Below, piece after piece: positions 11,728 to 23,041 of a stretch of 64,000 nt of DNA (the first letter of the stretch is position 1; each line of letters begins with the position of its first letter). Below the pieces are notes generated by a model. The model made no database searches and was not told where the DNA came from. It saw only the letters and a list, made by a program, of their open reading frames with translations. This stretch comes from Isoetes taiwanensis. Lineage: Eukaryota; Streptophyta; Lycopodiopsida; Isoetales; Isoetaceae. The stretch is from assembly GCA_021234155.1 (NCBI GenBank), contig JAJEKV010000034.1, positions 3,901,491 through 3,965,490 on the forward strand, in the 5' to 3' direction. A program made the position numbers and the translations under genes.

Positions 11728-13708
11728 GGTTCATGATGCTTTTTTGTGTCATTTTCCAATGGTTGCTTCCATGAATTTTTAACGTATCCTAAACAAAAAA
11801 CATGCAAAGCTCGAGCAAGGGCATTTTAGGGTTTCAGAGCTCGAGCAAGGTTCTGTGCTTCATATTTTTCTTGCAGGCGAAGGCAAAGAAAAGCTTCCAA
11901 TCGATTTTCTTGGTCTATCTTGGCAGACTAAGCCGGATTTATAGCATGGTATGGATTTGGGCTTATAGGAAGGAGCGGCAGCAAGATTTCTGAAACCGTC
12001 GTCTCTTCTGTTGCTCGTCTCTTCTGTTGTTCCAACGGTTTGAAATGAAAAGCTCCCATGTCAGGGCGGATCCCCATTAGGGTGGCACCTGTGTTTCCCA
12101 CCTGCGCCATGTAAGCGATTTACAGCACCAGCAAAAGCCACCATTCCCGTTTGAACCCTGTGCCACGTTTCCATTGCTCCCGCTTTTCTTACCTGTTGGC
12201 TTCCGGTGACCGAGGATTGAACGCAGAGGATTGAACGCCAGTTTTGATACGCCCTAAACGACAAACTCCAGGATCACTTCAGTTTTTCAGATGCAGTGAT
12301 GGTGCATCTGAAAAAAGTCCCGGATGCGGTGCCATGTCATTCGAAATCAGTTGGGTGAAAGTAATGGGAACGGCAAAACATGCCGGTGGAAGTGCCATGT
12401 GGCACTGAATTTCCGGTAAAATACCCTAATGGAGATGGACCCTCAGTTCTGCCACAGAGCTTCTGTCCAGAGAATCCAGTCCGTTTCTTGGAATAAAGAA
12501 CCAGCATTCTGTCTACCATATTAGGCTAAGGGCTGTAGGGTTTGCTTGTGAGCACATCGTACAGCCTGTAGGGTTTGCTTGTGAGCACATCAATGGCAGC
12601 AATCGCCTCCACGTCCAGGTAAAGGTTTTTCCGCGTTATCAAATTTAGGATTCCAAGCTTGAATTTAGCGTTTAGTTTCGTTCAACTTCTGGGGCAGTAG
12701 CAATGGATATCACAAATAGATATGTAGATAGACGTGCTTCTCATTCAGAACTGGGAGCTGCCATAGTATGCTAGTTACAATCACCACTGCAATGAGCTTG
12801 ATATTATAAATTGTACAAATTGCAGCTAGCTTTGTTTGGCAATATCTTTGCAGGCTTGTGCACTGAGTTTTACTTCATACCTTTACGCAGGATTGAGTAC
12901 AATCTTCAATGCAACTGAAGCTAACTGGTTTAAGTGTTGCTGATACATAAAACCCTCAAATACGATTTTGAATGCAATTGAAGCTAAAAACGAAACTGGT
13001 ATAAGCAATGTCTTTGCAGGCTTGTGCACTTATCCAAATATGGACAGATCTATTCCTCCATCAAATGATTGTTCATAGAGAAATCTGTTAAAGGAACCTA
13101 TTGGAGAGAGGATGGGACAGAGAGGGAGGTAAGTTCCTGGAAGAGACAGTGGAACCTGCCCCGTGTTCCATAGTATACAGGAGCATGTGAAAATGAATTG
13201 TTTTTCGATTGAACTACCTTCATATGACACAATCTGCAGATAGGTCTAGTCGCAACTCATTGCAAGTTTTAGTTTGTGTGCTGGATGAAACCATCTTCAT
13301 TGATTTGAATAAAGTTATTTATAGAATTTCATCTTACTTGGAGTCAGCCATGTCTTGAAAAGAAAGTCAGAAGTGTTCACAAAGGGCATAGAAAAGCTAA
13401 GGAGGAGGCCGGACAACTCCATATAAAATCTTCCCAAAAGGAAAAATTACTTCCTTTTTCAGACCCTCTAAGGGGATGGGATGCCGATCCTATAATAAGC
13501 CTTACTGCTGTGTCTTTTGAGATTTAACTAGCAGTTTCTACCTAGGAGGATGTTCCATTGCTCCCAGATGATAAAGATAGTTATTTTTATTTGGTCTCAT
13601 AGAACCTAATGGTCTCCTTTTTGCTTTATTTCCTTCCTTCCTCGCTTGAAACATCATAGGACGTGCATGTGGCATACAGATGGGACCTCCTTGAAGGAGT
13701 TAGGGTAT
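11728..13708. other. Non-coding, possible promoter or first-exon region
   Basis: Composition becomes less AT-rich at 11,930-12,530. A 33-bp tandem duplication with core TGTAGGGTTTGCTTGTGAGC lies at 12,532-12,591 and ends directly before an ATG at 12,593 that is followed within ten codons by a GT donor (GTAAAGG). This could be a short first exon but no protein family can be assigned. Confidence 0.3.
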
Positions 13709-14058
13709 GGTCACATGAAGATGTCAACAGGACTCTTTCATGTCAACATGAACGCAGCAATAGAAACAGGGTCACATGAAGATCCAAACGCACCATCCGT
13801 TCTTGCCGTTCTTGTTCTTGCCGTTCTTGTTCTGCCCGCTGATTTCTGGATTGCTGCCAAGTACCCTGACATCTGCCACGTGCTGCCACGTGCTGATATC
13901 CAAGAGATTCATGTTGACATGAATCCGTCCAACCGAGGAGAGAGCCGGTGGGATGGATTGATGTCAACATGAAGAGATTCATGTCAAAAAGCTCCATGTG
14001 ACCCCTTTGTTTTCTGTTTTTGACGTCTACCGGAAGATGTTGATATCTTCATGTGACC
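13709..14058. mobile_element. Small TIR element (family 2)
   Basis: The left end GGTCACATGAAGATGTCAAC and the right end (reverse complement GGTCACATGAAGATATCAAC) differ at one base over 20 bp. The termini are repeated internally (GGTCACATGAAG near 13,770; inverted CATGTGACC near 13,997), and the middle holds a short minisatellite based on GTTCTTGCC (about 13,799-13,839). It is non-coding. I do not see a clear target-site duplication. Confidence 0.55.
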
Positions 14059-14289
14059 TCGCCCTTATCCATTGAAAGATAACTTCACTTTGTCAATTTC
14101 CTGAATATATCGAAAGATGGTTCACTTCGACGTCCTGGGTAATTAGTTATTTATTTGTCATGTAACTAACTTCAGGATTGTATTGGGCAGTTCCATGTCT
14201 CCTCTCATCAGTTAAAGGTCAAAACTGATTGAGCCAAGGGCAAGAGAGGAAAGAATCTGTCAAATCTGCAACTTAAGGGACGAGGAATA

Positions 14290-14316
14290 AAAAAGAAACA
14301 AAGAAAAAAGAAAGTC

Positions 14317-14360
<44 letters not shown>

Positions 14361-14420
14361 TTATTAACGTCTATGGAAGACCATAGGGTTTATGAGCCAT
14401 GAACATGCAAAATTACAGAT
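14290..14420 (-). mobile_element. 3' end remnant of the CT-LINE family with (CTTT)n tail
   Basis: On the minus strand: GCTCATAAACC, CTAT, GGTCTTCC, ATAGACGTTAATAAATC and then (CTTT)n (14,305-14,358). This follows the layout of the LINE 3' ends farther right (TCATAGACC, loop, GGTCT, GACG, AATAAA, simple repeat), with a weakened stem. No coding part remains recognisable. Confidence 0.45.
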
Positions 14421-15326
14421 CAGCAAGGAGGGTCAAAGCCTCCCAGAATTGAGAACTCTCATACTAAAAAAACTAATCAAAGGCGATCCAATCACCATCC
14501 TGGGTGCTCCAAGGAATGTTGTGTCAGCATATGGCCTTTTCTGAACCTTTTCTTTTCTTCTCCTCTGAAAGGAATGCTTATGCTTCTGTTTTGCTGTTCG
14601 TTTTCTTTATTAGAGGTCGCTCTGTCACTCTTTTGATATCGTGAAATTTCTTTCTTGGGGAGCCGTGAATCACTCGAGGTAAATCTAGCAAGTAATTTAA
14701 AACGAAACATCTAAGGTAACATCCTAATTGGTTCATTTATACCCGCTTGATTTTTCTCGTGCTTTCAACCTGGGGAAATGCTCCTAGGTGATTAAGATTT
14801 GATGTATTTTATATTAACACCTTTAAGGAGAAACTGGTATAAGTGTTCTGGTTTAAATGTTCCTCTCACAGTAAAATCCTCAAATTCCATTTATCCCTCA
14901 AATTCCATTTATCGAGGTTTGCAATGCCAGGATGAAGGATGATTGCGCATGCGTCAAGTGGCATCCGGTTGGTTGTGAAATAGTTCATTGAACTGGGCAT
15001 CTTTTGGCATATGGGACAGCCATGGTGATTCCGGTCCAGATCATTCCATATTTGTTGGAGATCTTGCAGAATATTTTGACAGTTGATTCTCTTGAACTAG
15101 TGGTACTCGCTTTATATTGGGCGCCATGGCCCCTTTCAGTAAATCTTATGGCCCCTTTCAGTAAACCTTATGATGTTATTGTTGTTTTTGCCCATTTTAT
15201 AACAGTGTGTTTGCGTATATTTGGGCGGCTCTTGGTATGCAATGGAAATAATTTGTTTGTCTTGATGTTATTGTGCTTTTTAGTAATTAATGTTTAGACC
15301 CATAAAGTTTACCTATGTTTGCTTTA
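14421..15326. other. Non-coding
   Basis: Nothing recognised except a short duplication of CCCCTTTCAGTAAA near 15,130-15,170. Confidence 0.3.
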
Positions 15327-15745
15327 GTTAGGGCCCGAAGGGCCCAAATTTTTTTTTAATATAACAATCAACACACAACTATCATTAACATTATTAACAT
15401 AAACCATTGCATTTAATACATTTAAATTAAAATCCCCCTTAAACCCCCTTTGGTTTGGGTGCATATTCACACGGAAGGTTACGTAGGGCAGCGAGAGCCT
15501 CAAAAATATATTTACAATACATGTACAAAATTAACACCATTAAGTACATTCTCTCAAACCTTATAGTATTTTGCAAACCTTAATATACAGTATACAAAAA
15601 CTTGTACATGCATACCCCACAAACGAGGATCGCTATGTACGGTCCAGATCAAGGAATAAAGGTCAAATATGCCCATCCGACAGCTCTCGTTGCCCGGAGT
15701 AACCCCCCGTGTGAATATGCACCCAAACCAAAGGAGCAGAAGTAA
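15327..15745. mobile_element. Miniature inverted-repeat element family 1, copy 2 (reverse interior)
   Basis: Begins with the hairpin GGGCCCGAAGGGCCC, then AACACACAAC..., CATTTAAATTAAAATCCCCC and TTTGGGTGCATATTCACACGG. The interior (GTTGCCCGGAGT, ACCCCACAAACGAGGA) is the reverse complement of the interior of copies 1 and 3. The right arm is cut short after CACCCAAACCAAAGG. With the hairpin now at the left, the whole copy appears inverted. Confidence 0.7.
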
Positions 15746-16835
15746 AATGAACAGAAGTAATGGAGTGAATAAGGAGTTGTAGATGTCATCGCCTCCATAG
15801 TCCATATGGATACCCAATGCACCCAATGGGGTGGCATGAGCAATTTGAACTTCAAATTGCTCATGCCACTCCACCTGGTCCATACAATTTTTACCTTGAT
15901 CATAATCCTATCAGGTATATAGAGTAGGAGCTTAGCTATTGGCGATGCTTATATGTTTTATTTGCGAGTGCTGCGAGTATAATCAGAAGACACAACCTAA
16001 CAACTTGCGTCACACATATAGTGTAGCTGTTTTGTTTGTTAATTCAGGATTTTTATTCTTCAATATGGTTTTGCTTAATATTGACACAAACTACGCTAAG
16101 CTGATTGTTGAAGCAATAGTATCTTAAGCAAGCAGGCATGATGTTCTATGCCTGCAACAAATGTAACATGCATAGCATGGTTATAATGTATCTGTATGAG
16201 TCTTGAATAAGTTATTTACGTTTTATTATGGTTACTATGATTGCCCTTCCTTGCATCTTTGTATTAGTAAGCTTACACAATACAATAAATTTGATATGGA
16301 TGGAACAATGTTCTCTTGGTTGCATGTACATCAGAATTTGTAATTTGCTTATTAGCATATATGAGTTGAGGCATTCCTTTGAGGTCGCATTTTGGAATTT
16401 CCCTGTTCACATTTCCTTCGGTCAGATCTCTTACTTTTGAACACCTAGGAAAAGAAATTTGAATTGAACTTGAATACTTCAAAGCCCGGCAACGCCGGGC
16501 ACCATAACTAGTTTAAAATAATTCTGTGCCGTCGAAATCTCAGGGAAGGCCATAGTGAAACATGGGCGAGGGCGATCGCAGCGACCCAGGCGATGCAGCA
16601 ACACAGGACCTAGACAGTTGTGATGGATCTCAGCGGACCTGAAAGGTGTGGCAATGGCAGAGCCTAGGCATCGGAACAGAGAGTGGAACATGAAATATAT
16701 CCCTTTTGCATGCCAAAATCTGAGGAAGATGAAGCTTTATTGTAAATTCGCCATTCCGGCTGTTTGGGGTCATGAGAACTTCGCCACAACATCTGTCTCT
16801 ATACAAATCAAATAGTGTGCTTGGTTATCTTTTTT
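15746..16835. other. Non-coding
   Basis: No supported gene. A minus-strand open frame at 16,479-16,691 has no recognisable motif. Confidence 0.3.
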
Positions 16836-18560
16836 TCCAGATACATTAACCCAGCCAAGCACTATACGATGGGCTTTGGGATCTCAGGTTAGCACTTCTG
16901 GTTTTGTGGGTCTTATCTCAGGATTGCTTGGCTAGAATATAGATAGGCTCTGATAATCGGTTCATGTTTGACTCATGCACATAGGTTGACACATTGGAGA
17001 TCTCTGCTTCAGCTCATAACACATGTATTTGTGTTCTACGCTCTGTTGTAGCTCCAGGAATATCAGAGAGTGCATTTTGATCCTATATTTGCGAACATGG
17101 CATTCAGGTTCGTTCCTATAATAATTAATGTTCGATTAGTATGTTTGTATTGGGAGCTCAGAACAGTAATCATATAATCTTTTTACTGTATTTATCAATC
17201 ATTCCCTCTTTTTTTGCCATGCATCATTTCTGTAAAATATGTTCCAACATGCTAGATTCTTACTGCTGCAAGTATTACCAAATTCTAAAACCAGTCTTGC
17301 AATACATTTGGTCAACTTTGTGATGAAAAGTACATTTTCTAGAGACTGTCTAAAGGCATTTGCCAAAAAATTGTGTAATCATTTGCATGCATTTTTTACA
17401 AACATACATGTTCTAATTCTGTTTTCCATTGTTTAGATATACTTGGAAAGATTTGAGGAGCTGCATAAGGTGACATTTGCAACTTTATGCCAAAGGGCCT
17501 TCTTTTCAGAAAGGTATATTCCTTTTGTTTTATTTGTGTCATAAATGTCCTTACCCTTGTTATTTCCTTTGTTCTGTTTCTGTCATAAACATCTTGATGC
17601 ATATGTATCTCTGATTTTTTTGCGCTAGGTGGCAGGTTGAAGACGGAGCAGGATTGCACTAGCTTTTTATGCTGTTGTACAACAAATATGCTAAGTTGCT
17701 AAGTATGTACTACAGTTAAATTTGAGGCAAATGAGCGCCCTAGGCACTGCCTTGATGCAAGGTTACAGTTTTTTTATGTGGGCTACTAGATTATCTTGAT
17801 GTTTGAAATTTGTTTAAATGTTGGACACTAAATTTGATTATGTTGCAGGTCTTGCAGTTCCAATTTGAGGATTATGGAACTCAGTTTTATACTGATGCTA
17901 GAAGGCTTATATTGCTTGGTTGTTTCCTATTTCCAAATGCAAGGCATGTTCAAACTCTTCATGGCGTTCCTTTTTAAATGTTAAAGTACGAAGTTTGGTA
18001 TGCCACTATAAATGTCTAGATATGCTTGGAGCTATGATCTCCATGTATTTTGAACTATGATTCTTCTGGCTTATTATTACACTTTTTTTGCACATTTGAA
18101 AAGATGCAGTGGATCTTGAAGCTGGAGGTGGTGAAGTTGCTCAAGCAGAAGCCCATTGTTCCCTTAACTTCTTCTGTTATCGTGAAGGTAGTGAAACCCG
18201 TTCTCTTTTATTATTCTAGTGTTTTCTGTGCTTTGAAATGGTGAATGTTATGCTTTAGGTTCTAAATGCAATGGACATTAAGATCTTTAAAAGACATCTA
18301 TTTAAGTTTTATCCGTACTTCAGAAAATTGATCTGCAGTAGACAGGTACAAAATCAACCCAAATTTCTATCTACCCTTTTACCTTTTACGATATGTTATA
18401 CTAATGTAGTAATTTTGTATAGATAGACATGTGCAGGGCATTGGGCGATCTTTTCAAATCCCTCAGGGCAGGAAATGGCGAATTTGAAGGCACTGCTCAA
18501 TTGATGAAATCAAATGGGGAGGAAAAAAAATGCAGAAAAATGGAACTGCAGATCAAAGTG
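16836..18560 (+). pseudogene. Possible decayed multi-exon gene, family uncertain
   Basis: Several short open stretches are bounded by plausible AG and GT sites: about 17,052-17,108 (LQEYQRVHFDPIFANMAF), 17,455-17,480 (IYLERFEELHK), 17,850-17,942 (VLQFQFEDYGTQFYTDARRL onward), 18,105-18,188 (WILKLEVVKLLKQKP) and 18,259-18,345 plus 18,423-18,500 (KRHLFKFYPYFRKLICSRQ, then IDMCRALGDLF). The last pair resembles the C-terminal region of plant BIG-type ARF guanine-nucleotide exchange factors, but the earlier pieces do not clearly fit, and there is a frame change near 18,530. Reported because the exon pattern is consistent; identity is weak. Confidence 0.25.
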
Positions 18561-18832
18561 TCGATTTAGCTCCCCTCATGAGAAATCAAATGCCTCTTCA
18601 AGACAGAATGCCGAGAAACAAGACGATGTTCTTACCATTTCCCTTCCCCTATCTTTGTATTTTATATTTAAGGCATTTGAAAATGTCTATAGAATTGATC
18701 TCGTGGCCAAACTAAGATCTCGGATTGCCCTTGGTTAACAACGTTGGTGAACCACAAAATTAGTCTACATTACACTGCCACTTTCATTTCAACATCCACT
18801 TTCTTTCAATATCGATATCTACATTTAAACAT

Positions 18833-19733
18833 CGTAATGTTCGGGGGTAGGCAATTTCGCCCAATTTCAAACCTATATTACAACCAGTAATATCCTACTC
18901 CCTAGTCTCTGCCTCCTAGTCTGTAATGTGCCTGTCTAGTCAATGAATGTCTACTGTTTACTGTCACAGATCATTTTATATACAGAACATTCAATGCGGG
19001 CAATGATTCATTATCAAAGCAAAAACTGCAAGGATTTTATTCCATTCCATTCATCAAAACGAACGTTGTTACAATGCAAGATATGCATGAATGTAACAAA
19101 CTGCACAAAAAATGCACGCCATAAATCCAGTAAAGAATAATGTTTAAGCCAAGAAGAAACAAAAACAAAGGCTGCACTAGCAAGTGGGGGCGGAGGGAGA
19201 AAAGCATCGACTTCTTGCGAGATAAAGCCTATTTCCACGAGATCACAACATCTTTCCTTCAACCAAATCTCCGGAAACAAGCACAATGATCTTGATTCCT
19301 ATCCGTAAACAAAGACAATGATCATAATGTACTACCCTTAACTTCTTTACTGAAGGAAAAACAAGCACAATCGCCAAAATCCGCAAGAGAACAAAAGAAA
19401 AGGTAAGGAGGAAAAAAACACAAGAAGATAAAGCAAGAAACCCGAAAACTAAACTAGATCAAAGAAGCTTCAAAAAATGAAGTAGCGCCTTCAAAGGGCC
19501 TTTAGAAAGATGCTACTAGTGCCTCCACACCAAACCCCGCAAAAGAACAAAAGAAAAGGGTAAGGAATGAAGAAAACTCGAGAAAATCCTTTGAAAACTC
19601 AACAAGATCAAAGAAGTTGTGCCTTAGAAAGATGCTACCAAGCCTCCCACGACAGAGAGGAGCGAGCCAAAGGAAGCCGCCCAAGAGAATGAAAGAATAG
19701 AGAAGAAAAATTGCCTACCCCCGAAACATTACG
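18833..19733. mobile_element. ~0.9-kb non-autonomous TIR transposon
   Basis: The left end CGTAATGTTCGGGGGTAGGC continues AATTT; the right end read in reverse is CGTAATGTTTCGGGGGTAGG, then CAATTT, so the TIRs match over about 25 bp with one insertion. The interior contains no transposase; open frames inside are unremarkable. A smaller element with related ends abuts it at 19,738. Confidence 0.7.
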
Positions 19734-19737
19734 TGGA

Positions 19738-19843
19738 GGAATGTTCGTGGGGAAGCCATTCTGGCAGGGGGTTGGGCCCGGTTCGCCCGCTTAACGCCTT
19801 CGCCAGCCCTTACCTCGTAATGGCCTCCCCCCGAACATTACCC
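19738..19843. mobile_element. ~106-bp TIR element related to its left neighbour
   Basis: The left end GGAATGTTCGTGGGGAAGCC is followed by ATT; the right end in reverse is GGTAATGTTCGGGGGGAGGC, then CATT. The TAATGTTCGGGGG.AGGC core is shared with the 0.9-kb element ending at 19,733. Too short to encode anything. Confidence 0.55.
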
Positions 19844-20536
19844 CTACCATAGTAGGCCAACACTAAATATGCAGGTCAATGATCACAAAATGGTTTATAA
19901 AATTTGGGTGTATAACAAAGTTGGCGAAGAGAAATGTTCGCGGTGGCCAAGTTCTTGTAGATATAAGCATTAGAAAAATGGAGGCATATAGAGAATCTAA
20001 TTCCAACATCAAAGTTAGAAGCTTCTTTTACTATCATTCCAAGAAAGTATTTTACAGAAAATAAGGTAAACTCTCTAGCATCATTGTTGCTGTCGTGCAA
20101 TGACAGTTATTTATTATAAAGAAAGTTCTGTATAGATAGACGATTGCTGGGGGGCCCGATATGTAATTTCACATATCTGGTCACATATCTGCGTGTTTAA
20201 CCAAAGTTGCAAGCCGATGTCACTCTGGAAGAGCGCTCTTTCACAACCAGGCAAGTAAGGTAGCATATCCATATAAATCTGATATACGTGTACAGAACGC
20301 AGCTATAGAAAGCATGATCCTATTAGCTAGGTACGGGGAGTCTAAATCTCCTCCCCTATTTTCCCTCTCTAAACAGCTAATCATCCTTAATATCAGACAC
20401 AACTGCTGAGGGTTTTATCATACAATAGAATTGTCACACATATTTGAGTATAACATCACAAATATACTTAACTGGGAGATGCTGGATGTCGGAATAACTG
20501 GAATGCCCATATTCCTTTTCTCTAATATCCATTCAG
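19844..20536. other. Intergenic, downstream of the isomerase gene
   Basis: No gene supported; presumed 3' flank of the isomerase gene. Confidence 0.35.
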
Positions 20537-21419
20537 CTACAACTTAGCACTGCAGTGCTGTTGAACATGTAAATTCTGCAAAAATAACTCCAGAACTTAA
20601 GAAAGAGAGCATAATAGTGGAGAATAATACAATACATTGCATTATGTAATGTGCTAACAATTTGATGTATAGAAAAGAAGCAAGCAAATCTTACAGAATT
20701 GAAGTTCAGGGTCATACGAATCCTATTCCGTCGAAGCTGTCATTCTTCTCAGCTTCCAGTTTCTGGATCACATCAGGGTACATAGAAGCACGAAGGGAGG
20801 GATAAACAACCCTATCCCATTTTCGATCTGCAAGCTCTGAAGCTTCCTTCAAAGCAGCATCAAAAGTCTGTTCCGGACCATCAAAACAGGCATCAACAAG
20901 GCCAGATTCGACCGCCATATTTCCAGTATATTTCATTCCCTTAAGAACCAAATCTTTGAACGGCTTTGGCCCCATTTTGCTTCTCAACAATGCAGTACTT
21001 GCAGGCGGAACAACCACATTTATATCCACAGCACTGGAATATAAAAATCCCCTGTCTCGTCTCATAAACCTGTGATCATGCGCCATAGCCAAGAGCAAGC
21101 CTCCGGCGGCAGCATGGCCACAAATTGCCGCCATTGTGGGCACATTTAGGCGCATTAGGGCAAGAACTATATCATTCAGATTGTGCATGAGAAGGGAAAA
21201 GCGATCAGGAGTATCCTGCTCTTGCATCCATGGCAGATCCAGGCCATTGCAAAAAAATTTCCCATCATTTGTGGTAATTAGGGCTCCTGCATCCGGCGAG
21301 CTCTGTACTGTGGCAAGGTGAAGTCGTATTTGCGAAGAAAGGGTGGGATTAAGCCAGTGCTCGCCATCGCCCAGAAGCCGGAGTACGAAGATCTTGCCAT
21401 GGCGAGTTAGGCTGCACAT
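20537..21419 (-). CDS. Delta3,delta2-enoyl-CoA isomerase, peroxisomal (crotonase family), two exons
   Basis: Exon 1 runs from the ATG at 21,419 to 20,718 (234 codons). It starts MCSL and has the crotonase fold motifs of plant ECI proteins: TTNDGKFFCNGLDL (oxyanion-hole region), GHAAAGGLLLAMAHD, FMRRDRGFLY and SAVDINVVVP. The enzyme shifts cis- or trans-3-enoyl-CoA to trans-2-enoyl-CoA so unsaturated fatty acids can enter peroxisomal beta-oxidation; Arabidopsis relatives (ECI1, ECI2/IBR10, ECI3) are about 240 residues and end in a PTS1. Unspliced, this frame ends GIGFV at 20,712 without one. The TGA overlaps a GTATGA donor at 20,717; splicing to TTTTTGCAG ending at 20,576 adds 12 residues ending AKL, then TAG at 20,537. 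The result is 246 residues with a PTS1. The intron is inferred. Confidence 0.88.
20576..20717 (-). other. Inferred 142-bp intron of the isomerase gene
   Basis: GTATGA at the donor and TTTTTGCAG at the acceptor with a pyrimidine-rich stretch before it. The splice is in phase 0. The downstream exon is only 13 codons including the stop, but it restores the expected peroxisomal signal. Confidence 0.7.
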
Positions 21420-21616
21420 GTTAATGCCTATCCTCTCTATCGTAAAGTGGCTTCATTCAGGAGAGGTTTTTATGGGAGGCTGACGTGGCGTGGCCATATT
21501 CCGTAGAATTTGAAGAGCCCCCCTTTTATGTTTTCGCTATGTGAAGGTAAGGGTGAGATTCCACTGCTGGTGCTGGTGCTGGTGCTGATTCATCGAAAAT
21601 GCCTCCTTCAAAAAGC

Positions 21617-21808
21617 CGAAAAAAACGGGACCCTGAAATTACAGGGGTAAACAGCAACTTTTTTCAAATCGAAAAACAGAGTCGAGATTGAGTCGATTCA
21701 ATCCGTCGGCCCCTGCCTCCGCCCCCTGCTGTCCCCTTCTAACCGGTGCCGCCAATATTTCCGACGGATACAAGAAAAGACAAAATTTCAGGGTCCCCGT
21801 TTTTTTCG
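21617..21808. mobile_element. 192-bp MITE (family 3) upstream of the isomerase gene
   Basis: The left end CGAAAAAAACGGGACCCTGA, then AATT, and the right end in reverse CGAAAAAAACGGGGACCCTG, then AAATT, match over about 24 bp with a single inserted G. The interior is GC-rich and non-coding. No target-site duplication is obvious. Confidence 0.65.
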
Positions 21809-23010
21809 TTGGCCGAAATTTCCAGCTCACAAAAATTTCGCCTTCCTAAGTTGCCGCTGTGCTGATTCCACTGCAACAATTTCCTGGGACTGAAACTAAA
21901 TCGTGGAGCAAATCTGCTGGAGATGAGGAGTGCGTATAAAGATCTTGATGCCGGTAGTTCCTTCCCACCAAATTGTCGGGGATAATTCCCTGACAGTTAT
22001 CTGGCAATTAATCTCTTTCCTAGCCTCGCACGGATGCTCCACATCATCTACCCAAACTTATACTGCCTGTGCTGTTGGAATTGCAGTGCAACTCTAAAAG
22101 TTTGCAAATTTGTCCATTTGATTGGCTGCTGGTAAATGCCAGGCACTAATGTCTGCCAGTGGAATCTCAGCCTAAGAATGACCGGTAAATAGGGAACATT
22201 CGGCCGGAAACTTTTCGCCCTGAAAAGTTTTGGCGGCGTCACAGCGAGCTGGCAGCACGGTGAGCAGAGGAGCCATGAGCGGCGCCACTAGCAATGGCGC
22301 CGCCAGAATCTTTCGTGGGCATAAAGTTGAGCATCTGGAATAGAGAATTGGTTGAAGTAGAAAACCGACGACCTTGCCATATGGGTTCAATAAACCTGCC
22401 GAGGGTCCTTCTAATAACTGCCGAGCATCCCTGATAGGCCAAGTATTAGAAAATCATCTCCCCATTTGATGACCATTTGTTGTCCAATGGCCGCTCAAAA
22501 CAAACCTTTAAATCAAGGGCTTAAAATAAATTAAAAGAGGTCAACAGCCAAGATTGTGCACAGATTATCCCTTATTTCGCTTTTAGTGTTATATATAGAT
22601 AATGCTATTAAAATATTTTTAACAAATTTATCAATCTCATAAGCAAAATTAACATTTATAGTTTTGTCATTATCAACGTAAAGAAACTTTTTGTTTTATT
22701 ATTTGCCAAATCTCTTACATTATGGCTACTTATAATAAGAAGTTGAATCTTTTTTATAAAATTGTTGTTAAAGTGCTTTTATGAGGATTTATCAAACTTT
22801 CAAATTTGATTCTTATTACGCTGTCTTTTCTGTCTTTGAAATTGTTATATAGGGTATAGTATATTATTCATATAAATTTATTTGTGAATATTTTATATCC
22901 TTTATTTTTTAAAATTGGTTATAAATTTATTATTTGAAAAATGTCATTTGCCAAATATTTAAAAATTATTGATTGTCAAATAAGGACTATTCTATCAAAT
23001 AAAACTTTGT

Positions 23011-23041
<31 letters not shown>

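Noticed and set aside
15327-15345. GGGCCC hairpin as a Helitron 3' end
   Set aside because: The hairpin is suggestive, but I cannot see a consistent CTRR end or a TC start on the opposite side of the copies.
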